Positions 18,779-28,492 of a DNA stretch of 64,000 bases are shown here, in pieces. Under the pieces are notes generated by a model, which saw only the letters and a list, made by a program, of their open reading frames with translations, made no database searches and was not told the DNA's origin. Every line of letters begins with the position of its first letter. Within the stretch, counting starts at the first letter, position 1. The DNA lies in the NCBI RefSeq assembly GCF_000421565.1, contig NZ_ATXG01000002.1, positions 124,001 through 188,000 of the forward strand. Direction: 5' to 3'. The DNA is from Agromyces subbeticus DSM 16689 (GTDB lineage Bacteria; Actinomycetota; Actinomycetes; Actinomycetales; Microbacteriaceae). A program made the translations under genes and the position numbers.

Positions 18779-19654
18779 ATGGCAGAACGTGCATCCTGGT
18801 CGCTCGGCGCGGCCCTTCGCGGGGTCTTCGGTGCGAAGACGATCGACGACGACACGTGGGACGACCTCGAGTCGGCGCTCATTCGAGCCGACTTCGGCCC
18901 CGCCATCACCGAGGACATCGTCGGCGAGATCCGGGCGCAGGTCGAGCGCTTCAAGACCACCGACCCCAAAGACGTGCAGCGGATGCTCCGTGAGATCGTC
19001 GAGGAGCGGCTCGCGAAGTACGACCCGACGCTCAAACTCACCGAGCGGCCGGCGGTCGTGCTCGTCGTCGGGGTCAACGGCGTCGGCAAGACGACCACGA
19101 TCGGCAAGTTCGCCCGCTTCCTCCGCAGCTACGACCGCACCGTCGTGGTCGGCGCGGCCGACACGTTCCGCGCGGCGGCGGTCGACCAGCTGGCGACGTG
19201 GGCCGAACGGGCCGGCGTCGGCATCGTGCGCCCCGAGCGCGAAGGCCAAGACCCGGCATCCGTCGCGTTCCAGACGGTCGAGCAGGCCAAGCGCGACGGT
19301 ACCGAGATCGTCATCATCGACACCGCGGGGCGCCTGCACACCAAGGGCGGGCTCATGGACGAGCTCGGCAAGATCAAGCGCGTCGTCGAGAAGCAGGCGC
19401 CGATCAGCGAGGTGCTGCTCGTGCTCGACGCGACGACGGGCCAGAACGGACTCGCCCAGGCCGAGGCGTTCATCGAGCACGGCGGCGTCACGGGTCTCGT
19501 GCTGACCAAGCTCGACGGCAGCGCCAAGGGCGGCTTCGTGCTCGCCGTGCAGGAGAAGACCGGGCTGCCGATCAAGCTCATCGGGCAGGGTGAGGCGATC
19601 GGCGACCTCACGGGATTCACGCCGCACGTCTTCGCGCAGAAGCTCGTCGGCTGA
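18779..19654 (+). CDS. ftsY: Signal recognition particle receptor FtsY
   Basis: This SRP-GTPase docks ribosome-Ffh complexes at the membrane. It has 291 residues. The N domain is followed by the G domain with Walker A GVNGVGKTTTIGK near residues 98-110, GAADTFRAAAVDQL, DTAGRLHTK near 180, and TKLDGSAKGG. It lacks the long acidic A domain of the Escherichia coli protein, so membrane contact probably relies on the N-terminal helix (RASWSLGAALRGVFG). Its partner ffh lies 560 bases downstream with one small gene between. Confidence 0.97.
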   Translation: MAERASWSLGAALRGVFGAKTIDDDTWDDLESALIRADFGPAITEDIVGEIRAQVERFKTTDPKDVQRMLREIVEERLAKYDPTLKLTERPAVVLVVGVNGVGKTTTIGKFARFLRSYDRTVVVGAADTFRAAAVDQLATWAERAGVGIVRPEREGQDPASVAFQTVEQAKRDGTEIVIIDTAGRLHTKGGLMDELGKIKRVVEKQAPISEVLLVLDATTGQNGLAQAEAFIEHGGVTGLVLTKLDGSAKGGFVLAVQEKTGLPIKLIGQGEAIGDLTGFTPHVFAQKLVG

Positions 19655-19667
19655 GAAGGAGCACAAC

Positions 19668-20150
19668 ATGGCGATCGAACACGACTACTTCGGCCTCATC
19701 GGCGACTACTGGGCCGAGCGCAAGGAGTACGGCGACCAAGACGTCGAGGTCGTGCTCGACGCCGATGCCGATGGCGTCTCGACGGCATCCCTCGACGCCG
19801 CGGCGACGATGGTCGGCGAGCTCGAGCTCATCGACGACGAACTGCGCGGCGTCTTCGTCGGGCAACTCGATTCGGGCAGCAGCCCGGTTTCGCAGTTCCT
19901 CGCAGCGGTACTGAACGGCGACGAGGCGGATGCCGCGGCAGACGCGATCACCCGCGACTCCGGCGACCGCGACATCGACGCGTTGCGCTCGCTGAGCCTC
20001 GTGCGTGTCGACCTGCGCCCCGATGCCGACGGCGACGGCGAGACCTTCGCCGAGTTCGAGTTCGGGCTCGCCCCCGAAGACATCGACTCGCGCCTCGTCG
20101 CGTCGATCGACATCCAGCGCGACATGGTCGACCTCCGCTTCGACGCCTGA
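19668..20150 (+). CDS. DUF2004-type hypothetical protein
   Basis: This protein has 160 residues, is acidic and soluble, and has no membrane segment. The N-terminal part (HDYFGLIGDYWAERKEYGDQDVEVVLD) resembles DUF2004, a family of unknown function. ATG at 19668 is preceded by AGAAGGAG. It lies 13 bases after ftsY in the same direction and before ffh, so it may be co-expressed with the SRP genes, but nothing in the sequence suggests a role in protein targeting. Confidence 0.75.
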   Translation: MAIEHDYFGLIGDYWAERKEYGDQDVEVVLDADADGVSTASLDAAATMVGELELIDDELRGVFVGQLDSGSSPVSQFLAAVLNGDEADAAADAITRDSGDRDIDALRSLSLVRVDLRPDADGDGETFAEFEFGLAPEDIDSRLVASIDIQRDMVDLRFDA

Positions 20151-20202
20151 GCGGCTGCTCGCCGGTGGCCGCGGCTGCGCCGTCGCGGCATCCGACCTCA
20201 TT

Positions 20203-20208
20203 TAGACT
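20203..20208 (+). promoter_or_regulatory. -10 element TAGACT of ffh
   Basis: TAGACT lies 9 bases before the ATG of ffh with no Shine-Dalgarno between, suggesting a very short leader or leaderless transcript. Confidence 0.45.
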
Positions 20209-20217
20209 TGGCACACC

Positions 20218-21804
20218 ATGGCTACCTTCGGAAACCTGTCTGACCGCCTCGCCGAGACCTTCAAGAATCTCCGCACCAAGGGCAAGCTCTCGGCGTCCGA
20301 CGTCGACGGCACCGTTCGCGAGATCCGGCGCGCACTGCTCGACGCCGACGTCTCACTCGACGTCGTCAAGCAGTTCACCGCGCACGTGCGCGAGCGCGCG
20401 CTCGGCGACGAGGTCAACAAGGCGCTGAACCCCGCTCAGCAGGTCGTGCAGATCGTCAACGACGAGCTCGTCGCGATCCTCGGCGGCGAGCAGCGACGCC
20501 TGCAGTTCGCGAAGACCGCGCCGACCGTCATCATGCTCGCCGGCCTCCAGGGCGCCGGCAAGACGACGCTCGCCGGAAAGCTCGCGAAGTGGCTCGTGAA
20601 AGACGGCCACACGCCGCTGCTCGTCGCGGCCGACCTCCAGCGCCCGAACGCCGTGAACCAGCTGCAGGTCGTCGGCGCGCAGGCGGGCGTGCCGGTCTAC
20701 GCACCCGAGCCCGGCAATGGCACCGGCGACCCCGTGAAGGTCGCCAGAGACGCCGTCAAGCAGGCCGAACGCGCCCAGCACGACGTCGTGATCATCGATA
20801 CCGCCGGCCGGCTCGGCGTCGACGCCGAGCTCATGAAGCAGGCCTCGAACATCCGCAAGGCGACGAACCCCGACGAAGTGCTCTTCGTCATCGACGCGAT
20901 GATCGGCCAAGACGCCGTCACGACCGCGAAGGCGTTCCAAGAGGGCGTCGACTTCACCGGCGTGGTGCTCTCCAAGCTCGACGGCGACGCGCGCGGCGGC
21001 GCGGCGCTGAGCGTCGCCTCGGTCACGGGTCGCCCCATCATCTTCGCCTCCACGGGTGAAGGGCTCGACGACTTCGAGCCGTTCCACCCCGACCGCATGG
21101 CGAGCCGCATCCTCGACCTCGGTGACATCCTCACGCTCATCGAGCAGGCGCAGTCGGCCTTCGATGAAGAAGAGGCGATGAAGGTCGCCGAGAAGTTCGC
21201 GACCGACACGTTCACGCTCAACGACTTCCTCGGCCAGATGCAGCAGTTGCGCGGTGCCGGATCGATCAAGAAGATGCTCGGCATGCTGCCCGGCGCGGGC
21301 GGCATGAAGCAGCAGCTCGAGAACTTCGACGAACGCGAGATCGTGCGCACCGAGGCGATCATCCAGTCGATGACCCCTGCCGAGCGGGAGAACACCAAGC
21401 TGCTGAACGGCTCGCGACGCGTGCGCATCGCCAAGGGCTCGGGAATGACCGTCACCGACGTCAACCAACTCGTGGCTCGCTTCGAGCAGGCCGCGAAGAT
21501 GATGAAGACGGTCGCGCGCGGCGGCATGCCGCAGATCCCCGGCATGGGGCCCATGCCCGGCGGTGGCGGGCACGGCACCGGCAAGCGGCAGTCGGCAAAG
21601 GGCAAGGGCAAGAAGCAGAACGCGTCGCGCTCGGGAAACCCGGCGAAGCGCGCCGCCGAACAGGCTGCGCTCGCGTCGGGCGTCGTGCCCGGCGAGGCGG
21701 GCGCGCCCGCGGGGTCGGGGTTCGGGCTCGGCGGCGGCGCAGGGGCGAAGGGCGCGCCGAGTGAAGAAGAGCTCGCCGCCCTGCAGAAGATGCTCCGCCG
21801 CTAG
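20218..21804 (+). CDS. ffh: Signal recognition particle protein Ffh (SRP54)
   Basis: This 528-residue SRP GTPase binds signal sequences on the ribosome and the SRP RNA. N domain residues 1-90; G domain with Walker A GLQGAGKTT near 107-115, DTAGRLGVD, and SKLDGDARGG; M domain from about 325 with methionine-rich helices and the RNA-binding GSRRVRIAKGSGMTVTDVN. A 75-residue Gly/Lys/Ala-rich low-complexity tail follows and ends in a short helix (SEEELAALQKMLRR). The stop TAG overlaps the convergent gene through a CTAG palindrome. I could not find an SRP RNA gene nearby. Confidence 0.98.
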   Translation: MATFGNLSDRLAETFKNLRTKGKLSASDVDGTVREIRRALLDADVSLDVVKQFTAHVRERALGDEVNKALNPAQQVVQIVNDELVAILGGEQRRLQFAKTAPTVIMLAGLQGAGKTTLAGKLAKWLVKDGHTPLLVAADLQRPNAVNQLQVVGAQAGVPVYAPEPGNGTGDPVKVARDAVKQAERAQHDVVIIDTAGRLGVDAELMKQASNIRKATNPDEVLFVIDAMIGQDAVTTAKAFQEGVDFTGVVLSKLDGDARGGAALSVASVTGRPIIFASTGEGLDDFEPFHPDRMASRILDLGDILTLIEQAQSAFDEEEAMKVAEKFATDTFTLNDFLGQMQQLRGAGSIKKMLGMLPGAGGMKQQLENFDEREIVRTEAIIQSMTPAERENTKLLNGSRRVRIAKGSGMTVTDVNQLVARFEQAAKMMKTVARGGMPQIPGMGPMPGGGGHGTGKRQSAKGKGKKQNASRSGNPAKRAAEQAALASGVVPGEAGAPAGSGFGLGGGAGAKGAPSEEELAALQKMLRR

Positions 21805-22622
21805 CTCGCAGGCAGCTCGGGCGCGGCGTCGTGTCGCACGGTGCCCGCGAGCTCTTCGAGCATCGGGCCGTCGACGACGGTCGTGCCGGTCGCCATCGAG
21901 AGCGGGTCGGTTCCGAGCCACTGCGCGATCGATTCGGCGTCGAGCGCATGCCGCGACGCGACGATGATCGTGTTGCCCGGCGTCATGCCGCCGAGCACCG
22001 CCTCGGAGCCGATCAGGAGCAGGTGGGGCAGCAGCTCGAGCACGGCGGCGATCGTGTCACCGGTCACCTCGGGCTCCGCGCCGTTCAGGCAGTTGACGAT
22101 CAGCACGCCGCCGGGCGCGAGCAACGAGGCGAGTTCGGCGAAGAACTCGCCCGTCGTCACGTGCCGAGGCACCGCACCTCCGGCGAAGACGTCGACGAGC
22201 ACGAGGTCCCATGCGGCGTCGCCTTCGACGGCGAGGCGCTGCACCTCGGCCCTTGCATCACCGATCGCGAGCTCGATGCGAGCGTCGGCCGGCAGTGGCA
22301 GGTGCGTGGTGACGAAGTCGAGCAACTCGGGGTGCAGCTCGACGACGCGTTGGCGGGCGAAGGGATGGATGGCGTGCAGGTAGCGGGGGAGCGTGAGGCC
22401 GCCGGCCCCGAGGTGCAGCACGGCCGGCGCCTCGCCCGGCAGCGCACCGAGCACCGCCGCGATGCGGCGCACGTAGGGCAATTGCAGGTCGCGAGGATCG
22501 TCGGGATTCACGTGCGACTGCGTCACGCCGTCGATGACGAGCGAGTAGCCGCCGTTCGACCCGCGCTCGGGCTGGAGTTCGGCCCGGAACTCGGCGGTCT
22601 CGAGAGTCGGCTGCGATTCCAT
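21801..22622 (-). CDS. Spermidine synthase-like methyltransferase-fold protein
   Basis: This 273-residue protein has a Rossmann fold of the polyamine synthase type: VLHLGAGGLTLPRYLH (nucleotide-binding loop), VVELHPELLDF, ELAIGDARAEV and DLVLVDVFAGG. Actinobacterial members often lack the full set of polyamine-binding residues, so aminopropyl transfer is not assured; a role in another SAM or decarboxy-SAM reaction is possible. The start ATG at 22622 diverges from the beta-glucosidase. Stop codons of this gene and ffh share the palindrome CTAG. Confidence 0.75.
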   Translation of the reverse strand: MESQPTLETAEFRAELQPERGSNGGYSLVIDGVTQSHVNPDDPRDLQLPYVRRIAAVLGALPGEAPAVLHLGAGGLTLPRYLHAIHPFARQRVVELHPELLDFVTTHLPLPADARIELAIGDARAEVQRLAVEGDAAWDLVLVDVFAGGAVPRHVTTGEFFAELASLLAPGGVLIVNCLNGAEPEVTGDTIAAVLELLPHLLLIGSEAVLGGMTPGNTIIVASRHALDAESIAQWLGTDPLSMATGTTVVDGPMLEELAGTVRHDAAPELPAS

Positions 22623-22704
22623 GATCGTCTCCAGACTATGACCTCATCGCGCTACATTGATGCGGTGGCAGTGGATGCCGCGACGACGACTTGGAGCACT
22701 GACG

Positions 22705-24138
22705 ATGACGATCGGCACCCCCGACTACCGCGACGACGGCCTCGAATTCGGCGAGGACTTCCTCTTCGGCTCGGCCACGGCCTCGTACCAGATCGAAGGC
22801 GCCGTGCACGAGGGTGGTCGCGGCCCATCGATCTGGGACACGTTCAGCCACACGCCGGGCAAGGTCTGGAACGGCGACACGGGCGACACTGCGTGCGACC
22901 ACTACCACCGGCTCGACGAAGACCTCGACCTCATGGTGCAGCTCGGCCTCGAGGCCTACCGCTTCTCGATCGCCTGGCCGCGCATCCAGCCCACCGGTCG
23001 GGGGCCGGCGAACGAGGCGGGCCTGGCGTTCTACGAGCGCCTCGTCGACGGGCTCATCGCCCGAGGCATCCGCCCGATCGCGACCCTCTACCACTGGGAC
23101 CTGCCGCAGGCCCTCGAAGACGAGGGCGGCTGGGGCAACCGCGCGACGGCGTACGCCTTCGCCGACTACGCCCGACTGGTCGGCGAGCGACTCGGCGACC
23201 GGGTGGCCGTCTGGACGACGCTCAACGAGCCGTGGTGCAGCGCCTACCTGGGCTACGGTTCCGGCGCGCACGCCCCGGGGCTCATGCAACCCGCGACGTC
23301 GCTCGCCGCGGTGCACCATCTGAACCTCGCGCACGGACTCGCGATCGCCGAGCTGCGCAAGGTCGCGACGAACGACCCCGGCTACTCGATCACGCTGAAC
23401 CTGCACGTCATCCGCCCATCCGGCGACGGCGGAGCCGAGGCCGCACGGCGCATCGACGGCCTCGCGAACCGCGTCTTCCTCGGGCCGCTGCTCGGCGATG
23501 GCTACCCGGCCGACGTGATCGCCGACACCGCGGCGATCACCGACTGGTCGTTCGTCGAGCCCGGCGACACCGAGCTCATCGCCCAGCCCATCGACCTGCT
23601 CGGCGTCAACTACTACTCGACCGTGACCGTCGACATGTGGGACGGTGTCTCGCCGCGGGCGAACGCCGACGGCCATAAAGACATGGGCGGCACACCGTGG
23701 CCGGGTTCCGAGCACGTCGAGTTCCTCGCGCAGCCGGGCCCATACACCGACATGGGCTGGAACATCGACCCTTCAGGCCTCGAAGACCTGCTCGTCGCGC
23801 TGAGCGAGCGCTACCCCGACGTGCCGCTCATGGTGACCGAGAACGGCGCGGCGTTCCCCGACGCCGTCGTCGAGGAGGCCGACGGGCCCGCCGTGCACGA
23901 CGTCGAGCGCATCGACTACCTGCGCCGCCACTTCACCGCGGCGCACCGGGCGATCGAGCGCGGCGTCGACCTGCGCGGCTACCAGGTGTGGTCGCTCATG
24001 GACAACTTCGAGTGGGGCTACGGGTACTCCAAGCGCTTCGGCATCGTCAGGGTCGACTACGACACCTTCGAACGCCTGCCGAAAGACAGCGCGAAGTGGT
24101 ACGCCGAACTCATCCGCACTCGGCGGATCCCGGCCTAG
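22705..24138 (+). CDS. Beta-glucosidase, glycoside hydrolase family 1
   Basis: This protein has 477 residues. The N-terminal signature [16 protein letters not shown] is followed by the acid/base motif TLNEPW (Glu near residue 175) and the nucleophile motif VTENGAAF near residue 380. Family-1 aglycone-side features [10 protein letters not shown] and [14 protein letters not shown] are present. No signal peptide is seen, so it should hydrolyse cellobiose-like or aryl beta-glucosides taken into the cell. ATG at 22705 has GGAG 8 bases upstream; a candidate -10 (TACATT) is at 22653-22658. The stop overlaps the convergent ligase through CTAG. Confidence 0.95.
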   Translation: MTIGTPDYRDDGLEFGEDFLFGSATASYQIEGAVHEGGRGPSIWDTFSHTPGKVWNGDTGDTACDHYHRLDEDLDLMVQLGLEAYRFSIAWPRIQPTGRGPANEAGLAFYERLVDGLIARGIRPIATLYHWDLPQALEDEGGWGNRATAYAFADYARLVGERLGDRVAVWTTLNEPWCSAYLGYGSGAHAPGLMQPATSLAAVHHLNLAHGLAIAELRKVATNDPGYSITLNLHVIRPSGDGGAEAARRIDGLANRVFLGPLLGDGYPADVIADTAAITDWSFVEPGDTELIAQPIDLLGVNYYSTVTVDMWDGVSPRANADGHKDMGGTPWPGSEHVEFLAQPGPYTDMGWNIDPSGLEDLLVALSERYPDVPLMVTENGAAFPDAVVEEADGPAVHDVERIDYLRRHFTAAHRAIERGVDLRGYQVWSLMDNFEWGYGYSKRFGIVRVDYDTFERLPKDSAKWYAELIRTRRIPA

Positions 24139-25334
24139 TCGGTCGAGTCGCCGGCCGGCGCCGTCGCGGCCGGAGCGGATGTCGCGGGCGGGCCGCTCGC
24201 GATGCCGTCGCGCAGCTCGCGGGCGAGGTGGGCCACGACGGCCGTCAGGTCGCCGCCGGCCGCCTCGGCGACCCGCAGCTGTCTGGCGTAGCTCGCACCG
24301 GCGTCGAGCATGCCGCGAACGCCCTGCAGCTCGACCGCGCAGCCGAGACGCTCGGCCGTGGGTGCCAACGTCGTGAGCAGCTCTCGGAGGTGGTCGGCGA
24401 CGGGGCGCTCGGTGCCCGCGACATCCGTGATCACCTCGGCCGCGAGGCCGTACCGGGCGGCGCGCCACTTGTTCTCGCGCACGTACCAGGGCTGCAGCAC
24501 GGTCAGGGTGCCGCCCTCGTCGAGGATCGTGCTCATCCATTCGATGAGGCACTGCACGAGGGCGCCGATCGCCGCGATCTCGGCGGCGCTCGAGAGGCCG
24601 TCGCAGACGCGCACCTCGACGGTGCCCCACTTCGGCGAGGGCCGGATGTCCCAGCGCACCTCGCTGTGATCGTCGATGACGCCCGTGCGCACGAGGTCGT
24701 CGACGTAGCGCTCGTACGCCGGCCAGTCGGCGAGCGGATAGGGCAGGCCCGCCGTCGGCAGCTGCTGGAACATCAGGGCGCGATTCGAGGCGTAGCCGGT
24801 GTCGACGCCCGCCCAGAACGGGCTCGACGCCGAGAGCGCCTGCAGGTGGGGGAGGTAGGCGAGCAGGCCGTCGAGGAGGGGCAGGGCCTTGTCGCGGTCT
24901 TCGATGCCGACGTGCACGTGCACGCCCCAGATCATCATGTTGCGACCCCACCAGCGGGTGCGCTCGATGAGCTTGTGGTACCTCGGCTTGTCGGTGAGGT
25001 GCTGGTCGTACCACTGGCTGAAGGGGTGCGAGCCCGCGCAGATCAGGTCGAAGTCGCCCAGTGCGTCGATCACCGTGCGAACCTCGGCGAGCTGCCGCTC
25101 GAGATCTGCGACGGCATCGGCGACCCTGGCATGCGGGCTGCTCACGAGTTCGACGGTGTTCGTCAGCAGCTCGGAGGTGATGAACGGATGCTTCCCGCCC
25201 TCGCTGCCCGAATCGAGCACCTCGAGCACCCGATCGGCGACGGAGGCGAGTTCACCGGTGGCCCGATCGACGATCGCGATCTCCCATTCGAGACCCACAC
25301 TCGACCTCGGCGAGTCCGCGAATGCGATCGACAT
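24135..25334 (-). CDS. YbdK-type carboxylate-amine ligase (GCS2 family)
   Basis: This 399-residue protein is related to glutamate-cysteine ligase. [50 protein letters not shown] and [15 protein letters not shown] are the family's ATP- and substrate-binding blocks. Members have weak glutamate-cysteine ligase activity in vitro, and in mycothiol-producing actinobacteria the true substrate is unclear. A proline/alanine-rich tail ends the protein. ATG at 25334. It is divergent from rpsP across a 274-base gap in which I cannot firmly identify a promoter. Confidence 0.88.
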   Translation of the reverse strand: MSIAFADSPRSSVGLEWEIAIVDRATGELASVADRVLEVLDSGSEGGKHPFITSELLTNTVELVSSPHARVADAVADLERQLAEVRTVIDALGDFDLICAGSHPFSQWYDQHLTDKPRYHKLIERTRWWGRNMMIWGVHVHVGIEDRDKALPLLDGLLAYLPHLQALSASSPFWAGVDTGYASNRALMFQQLPTAGLPYPLADWPAYERYVDDLVRTGVIDDHSEVRWDIRPSPKWGTVEVRVCDGLSSAAEIAAIGALVQCLIEWMSTILDEGGTLTVLQPWYVRENKWRAARYGLAAEVITDVAGTERPVADHLRELLTTLAPTAERLGCAVELQGVRGMLDAGASYARQLRVAEAAGGDLTAVVAHLARELRDGIASGPPATSAPAATAPAGDSTD

Positions 25335-25608
25335 GGCAAGCCCCGTTCCCGCGGCGCGGGCGCCAGCGTGCAGACATCATGACACGATGGGCACGCGCGA
25401 GACGTGCGCCGCGTCATCCGATGTCGTCGTCGTGGCCGGCGACATCCGTGCGATTACCGTTGCGGCGTGAGATCTGCAAGAATGGTCAGTCGAGTTCTGT
25501 ACCGTCCGACCCTCTATCCGACGCGCAGAACCTATTGAGCTTCCGCCGAGTGTGCACCCCACGCTCACGGCTGTCAGTTCGCCCACCTCATAACATTTCA
25601 GGAGAATT

Positions 25609-26016
25609 GTGGCTGTCAAGATTCGTCTCAAGCGCCTCGGCAAGATCCGTGCGCCGTACTACCGCATCGTCGTCGCCGACTCGCGCACCAAGCGCGATGG
25701 TCGCGTCATCGAAGAGATCGGCAAGTACCACCCCACCCAGAACCCCTCGTTCATCGAGGTCGACTCCGACCGTGCACAGTACTGGCTCTCCGTCGGTGCG
25801 CAGCCGACCGAGCAGGTCGCCGCGATCCTCAAGCTCACGGGCGACTGGGGCAAGTTCAAGGGCGACAAGAACGCCGTGTCGACCGTGCAGGTCGCCGAGC
25901 CGAAGGCCGCCTACGTCGCCGACGAGAAGAAGAAGCCGGTGCTGAAGCCCAAGGCCGAGAAGCCCGCGGCGAAGGTCGAAGAGGCCCCCGCCGAGACCGC
26001 GACGGACGAGGCGTAA
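25609..26016 (+). CDS. rpsP: 30S ribosomal protein S16
   Basis: This protein has 135 residues. The S16 core ([26 protein letters not shown] region through GDWGKFKG) covers the first 85 residues. The last 50 residues are a Lys/Ala/Glu-rich extension absent from the 82-residue Escherichia coli protein but common in actinobacteria. GTG start at 25609 with AGGAG 4-8 bases upstream. It heads the rpsP-khpA-rimM-trmD operon. Confidence 0.97.
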   Translation: MAVKIRLKRLGKIRAPYYRIVVADSRTKRDGRVIEEIGKYHPTQNPSFIEVDSDRAQYWLSVGAQPTEQVAAILKLTGDWGKFKGDKNAVSTVQVAEPKAAYVADEKKKPVLKPKAEKPAAKVEEAPAETATDEA

Positions 26017-26020
26017 AGCC

Positions 26021-26257
26021 TTGCTCCAGTCCGCGCTCGAACACCTCGTCAAGGGGATCGTCGATCACCCTGACGAAGTGAAGGTCGTCTCCGCGTCGAG
26101 CGCACGTGGCGAGGTCCTCGAGGTTCATGTGAACCCCGAGGACCTCGGTCGCGTGATCGGCCGTGCCGGCCGCACCGCGAAGGCGCTCCGCACGCTCGTC
26201 ACCGCCCTCGCCGACGGCCGCCGCGTTCGCGTCGACGTCGTCGACACCGACGACTGA
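26021..26257 (+). CDS. khpA: KH-domain RNA-binding protein KhpA
   Basis: This 78-residue protein is a single KH domain with the GXXG loop in VIGRAGRTAKALRTL. It matches the small RNA-binding KhpA (formerly YlqC) encoded between rpsP and rimM in most Gram-positive bacteria, where it partners KhpB. The start is TTG at 26021, four bases after the rpsP stop; no ATG or GTG gives a full domain. Confidence 0.93.
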   Translation: MLQSALEHLVKGIVDHPDEVKVVSASSARGEVLEVHVNPEDLGRVIGRAGRTAKALRTLVTALADGRRVRVDVVDTDD

Positions 26258-26258
26258 C

Positions 26259-26903
26259 GTGGCCGACACCGCAGGCACGCAACTCAGGGTCGGTCGGCTC
26301 CTGAAGGCGCACGGTCTGAAGGGCGCCATCAAGGTCGAGCTCTACACCGACGACCCCGATCGCCGGTTCGTGCCGGGCGCGGAGTTCTCGCTGCAGGTGC
26401 CCGACACCTCGCCGTGGCACGGCAAGAGCATCACGCTTCGCGAGCTGCGCTGGTACAATGGCCACGCGGTCGGGTTCTTCGAGGGCGTCGACGACCGCAC
26501 GGCGGCCGAGGCGCTCGCGAAGGCGATCCTCTGGGTCACGCACGTCGAAGAAGAGGCGCCCGAAGACGACGCCTGGTACGACCACCAGCTCGTCGGCCTC
26601 GCGGTGATCCGCGACGGTGAGCGCGTCGGCGAGGTCAAGCACGTCGAGCACCTGCCCGCGCAAGACCTCCTGATCGTGAAGACGCGTGGCGGCGAGGTCA
26701 TGGTGCCGTTCGTCTCGGCGATCGTTCCCGAGGTCGACCTCGCGGCGGGCACGCTCACGGTGACGCCGCCTCCCGGGCTCTTCGAAGAGCTGCCCGAGTC
26801 GGAATCCGAGGTCGAGGCTGATCCAGAGGTCGAGGCGACGGCCGAAGAGGCGGATGCCGCGGCCGAGGCGCCGACCGAGGCGCCCATCGAACCCGGCGAG
26901 TAG
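26259..26903 (+). CDS. rimM: 16S rRNA processing protein RimM
   Basis: This 214-residue 30S-maturation factor binds S19. The N-terminal barrel begins LRVGRLLKAHGLKGAIKVELYTDD, and the PRC-barrel half has WYDHQLVGLAVI and VPFVSAIVPEVDLAAGTLTVTPPPGLFE. A 35-residue acidic Glu/Ala-rich tail extends beyond the normal end. GTG at 26259 lies one base after the khpA stop. Confidence 0.96.
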   Translation: MADTAGTQLRVGRLLKAHGLKGAIKVELYTDDPDRRFVPGAEFSLQVPDTSPWHGKSITLRELRWYNGHAVGFFEGVDDRTAAEALAKAILWVTHVEEEAPEDDAWYDHQLVGLAVIRDGERVGEVKHVEHLPAQDLLIVKTRGGEVMVPFVSAIVPEVDLAAGTLTVTPPPGLFEELPESESEVEADPEVEATAEEADAAAEAPTEAPIEPGE

Positions 26904-26909
26904 CCGCCG

Positions 26910-27599
26910 ATGCGCGTCGACATCGTCACGATCTTTCCCGAGTTCTTCTCGGTGCTCGATATCTCGCTGCTCGGCAAGGCCCGCCAGTCGGGGCTCATCG
27001 AGGTGACGGCGCACGATCTTCGCGACGCCACCCATGACCGCCATCGCACCGTCGACGACACGCCCTACGGCGGCGGGGCGGGCATGGTCATGAAGCCCGA
27101 GCCGTGGGGCGAGGCGATCGACGGCATCGTCGGCACCGGGGCATCCGATGCCCTGCTGGTCGTGCCGTCGCCCGCCGGCGAGCCGTTCACCCAGCAGATC
27201 GCCCGCGAGCTCGCCGCCGAACCGCACCTGGTGTTCGCCTGCGGTCGCTACGAGGGCATCGACCAGCGCGTCGTCGATCACTACTCGACGCGCATGCGTG
27301 TGCGGCTCATCAGCCTCGGCGACTACGTGCTGAACGGCGGCGAGGTCGCGGTGATGGCCATGATCGAAGCCGCCGGTCGCCTCGTGCCGGGTGTCGTCGG
27401 CAACCCCGAGAGCCTCGTCGAGGAGTCGCACGAAGACGGCCTGCTCGAGTACCCGAGCTATACCAAGCCCGCCGCCTGGCGCGGGCTCGAGGTTCCGCCC
27501 GTGCTGCTCTCGGGCAACCACGGCGCGATCGCCGCGTGGCGGCGCGACCAGCAGGTCGAGCGCACTCGCCGGGTTCGCCCCGAACTGCTCGGCGAGTAG
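26910..27599 (+). CDS. trmD: tRNA (guanine37-N1)-methyltransferase TrmD
   Basis: This 229-residue SPOUT methyltransferase makes m1G37 in tRNA. Visible motifs are [41 protein letters not shown] and [20 protein letters not shown] with the knot that binds SAM. It lies 6 bases after rimM. In most actinobacteria rplS follows directly, but here rplS is 15 kb further on. Confidence 0.97.
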   Translation: MRVDIVTIFPEFFSVLDISLLGKARQSGLIEVTAHDLRDATHDRHRTVDDTPYGGGAGMVMKPEPWGEAIDGIVGTGASDALLVVPSPAGEPFTQQIARELAAEPHLVFACGRYEGIDQRVVDHYSTRMRVRLISLGDYVLNGGEVAVMAMIEAAGRLVPGVVGNPESLVEESHEDGLLEYPSYTKPAAWRGLEVPPVLLSGNHGAIAAWRRDQQVERTRRVRPELLGE

Positions 27600-27628
27600 C
27601 ACCGGCCCCGCGCCGTCGTGAGGCAGTC

Positions 27629-27682
27629 TTCACCTGCCGGAAACACGTGGGTGCGGTGCGCGAAACACGCCCTGCCTAGCGT
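27629..27682 (+). promoter_or_regulatory. GlnR-like box and -10 upstream of the sirohydrochlorin chelatase operon
   Basis: The order is TTCAC (27629) - n6 - GAAAC (27640) - n6 - GTGCG - n6 - GAAAC (27662) - n10 - TAGCGT (27677-27682). The spacing equals the published actinobacterial GlnR pattern gTnAC-n6-GAAAC-n6-GTnAC-n6-GAAAC; the third element is only partly matched. The same layout recurs before narK, nirB and nirD. Confidence 0.7.
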
Positions 27683-27730
27683 CGAAGCGGCGGGTGAGAC
27701 CGGGTTCCGCCGGAAAGCGCGGGTCAGCAC

Positions 27731-28492
27731 ATGGTCGGGTCCACAGGCGCCGGCGCCGCGTCGGAGCACCTCGAAGGGCCGCCGCTCCGGCTCGTCGCGG
27801 TCACGCACGGAGCGCCATCGAGCGCCAATCGGGAGGCCGTGATCAGGCTCGTCGACGGCGTCGCGTCGGCGCGACCCGATCTCGACGTGTCGATCAGCTT
27901 CATCGACGCGAGTCGATCGGATGTCGCTGCGGCGCTCGGGTCCGGCGCCGATGCCGGAGCCGTCTTCGTGCCGCTCGTGCTCTCGGCCGGATTCCATGTG
28001 CGCACCGGGCTCTCGCTCGGTCTCGACGACCGCGGCAGCGACAGCAGGCTCGCCGCCGAACTCGGACCCGACGAACGCATCGTCGAGGTGCTCGCCGAGC
28101 GGCTCGGCGGGGTGCGGCTCGCCGATGGTGACGCCGTCGTGCTCGCCGCCGCTGGATCGAACGACCCGCGAGCGGTGCGCGAGTGCTTCGAAACCGGGCG
28201 ACGGCTGGGGCAGCGCCTCGGGCGACCAGTCACGGTCGGCTTCATCGCCGCCGCCATTCCGCGCCTGCCCGATGCGATCGAGATGATCCGCGAGGTGCAT
28301 CCCGGCGCTCGCGTCGTGCTCGGCACGTACCTGCTCGCACCCGGAACGTTCTACGACGCCGCGGCGGCCGCTGGGGCCGACGCCATTGCGCGGCCCTTGC
28401 TGCTGCCCGACGAGCCGGCTCCCTCTGGACTGGTCGAGCTCGTGCTCGACCGTTACTCCGATGCCCGATCCGCTCGTCTGGAGCGAGCATGA
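27731..28492 (+). CDS. Sirohydrochlorin ferrochelatase-like protein (CbiX/SirB family)
   Basis: This protein has 253 residues. The start of the family fold is LRLVAVTHGAPSSANREAV, with the metal-binding His in VTHG, and a second half VTVGFIAAAIPRLPDAIEMI then VVLGTYLLAPGTFYDAA. It should insert Fe2+ into sirohydrochlorin to give siroheme, the cofactor of NirB encoded in the same island; CobA here makes the precursor. The ATG at 27731 lacks a strong ribosome-binding site. Its stop overlaps the next ATG. Confidence 0.85.
   Translation: MVGSTGAGAASEHLEGPPLRLVAVTHGAPSSANREAVIRLVDGVASARPDLDVSISFIDASRSDVAAALGSGADAGAVFVPLVLSAGFHVRTGLSLGLDDRGSDSRLAAELGPDERIVEVLAERLGGVRLADGDAVVLAAAGSNDPRAVRECFETGRRLGQRLGRPVTVGFIAAAIPRLPDAIEMIREVHPGARVVLGTYLLAPGTFYDAAAAAGADAIARPLLLPDEPAPSGLVELVLDRYSDARSARLERA

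Noticed and set aside
20151-20217. SRP RNA gene near ffh
   Set aside because: The gap is only 67 bases and lacks the GGAA-type tetraloop hairpin expected of 4.5S RNA.
25335-25608. Promoter or ribosomal leader before rpsP
   Set aside because: The 274-base gap should hold an rpsP promoter, but I found only weak hexamers (such as TTGCGG ... AAGAAT) and no stable conserved-looking fold; nothing firm enough to list.
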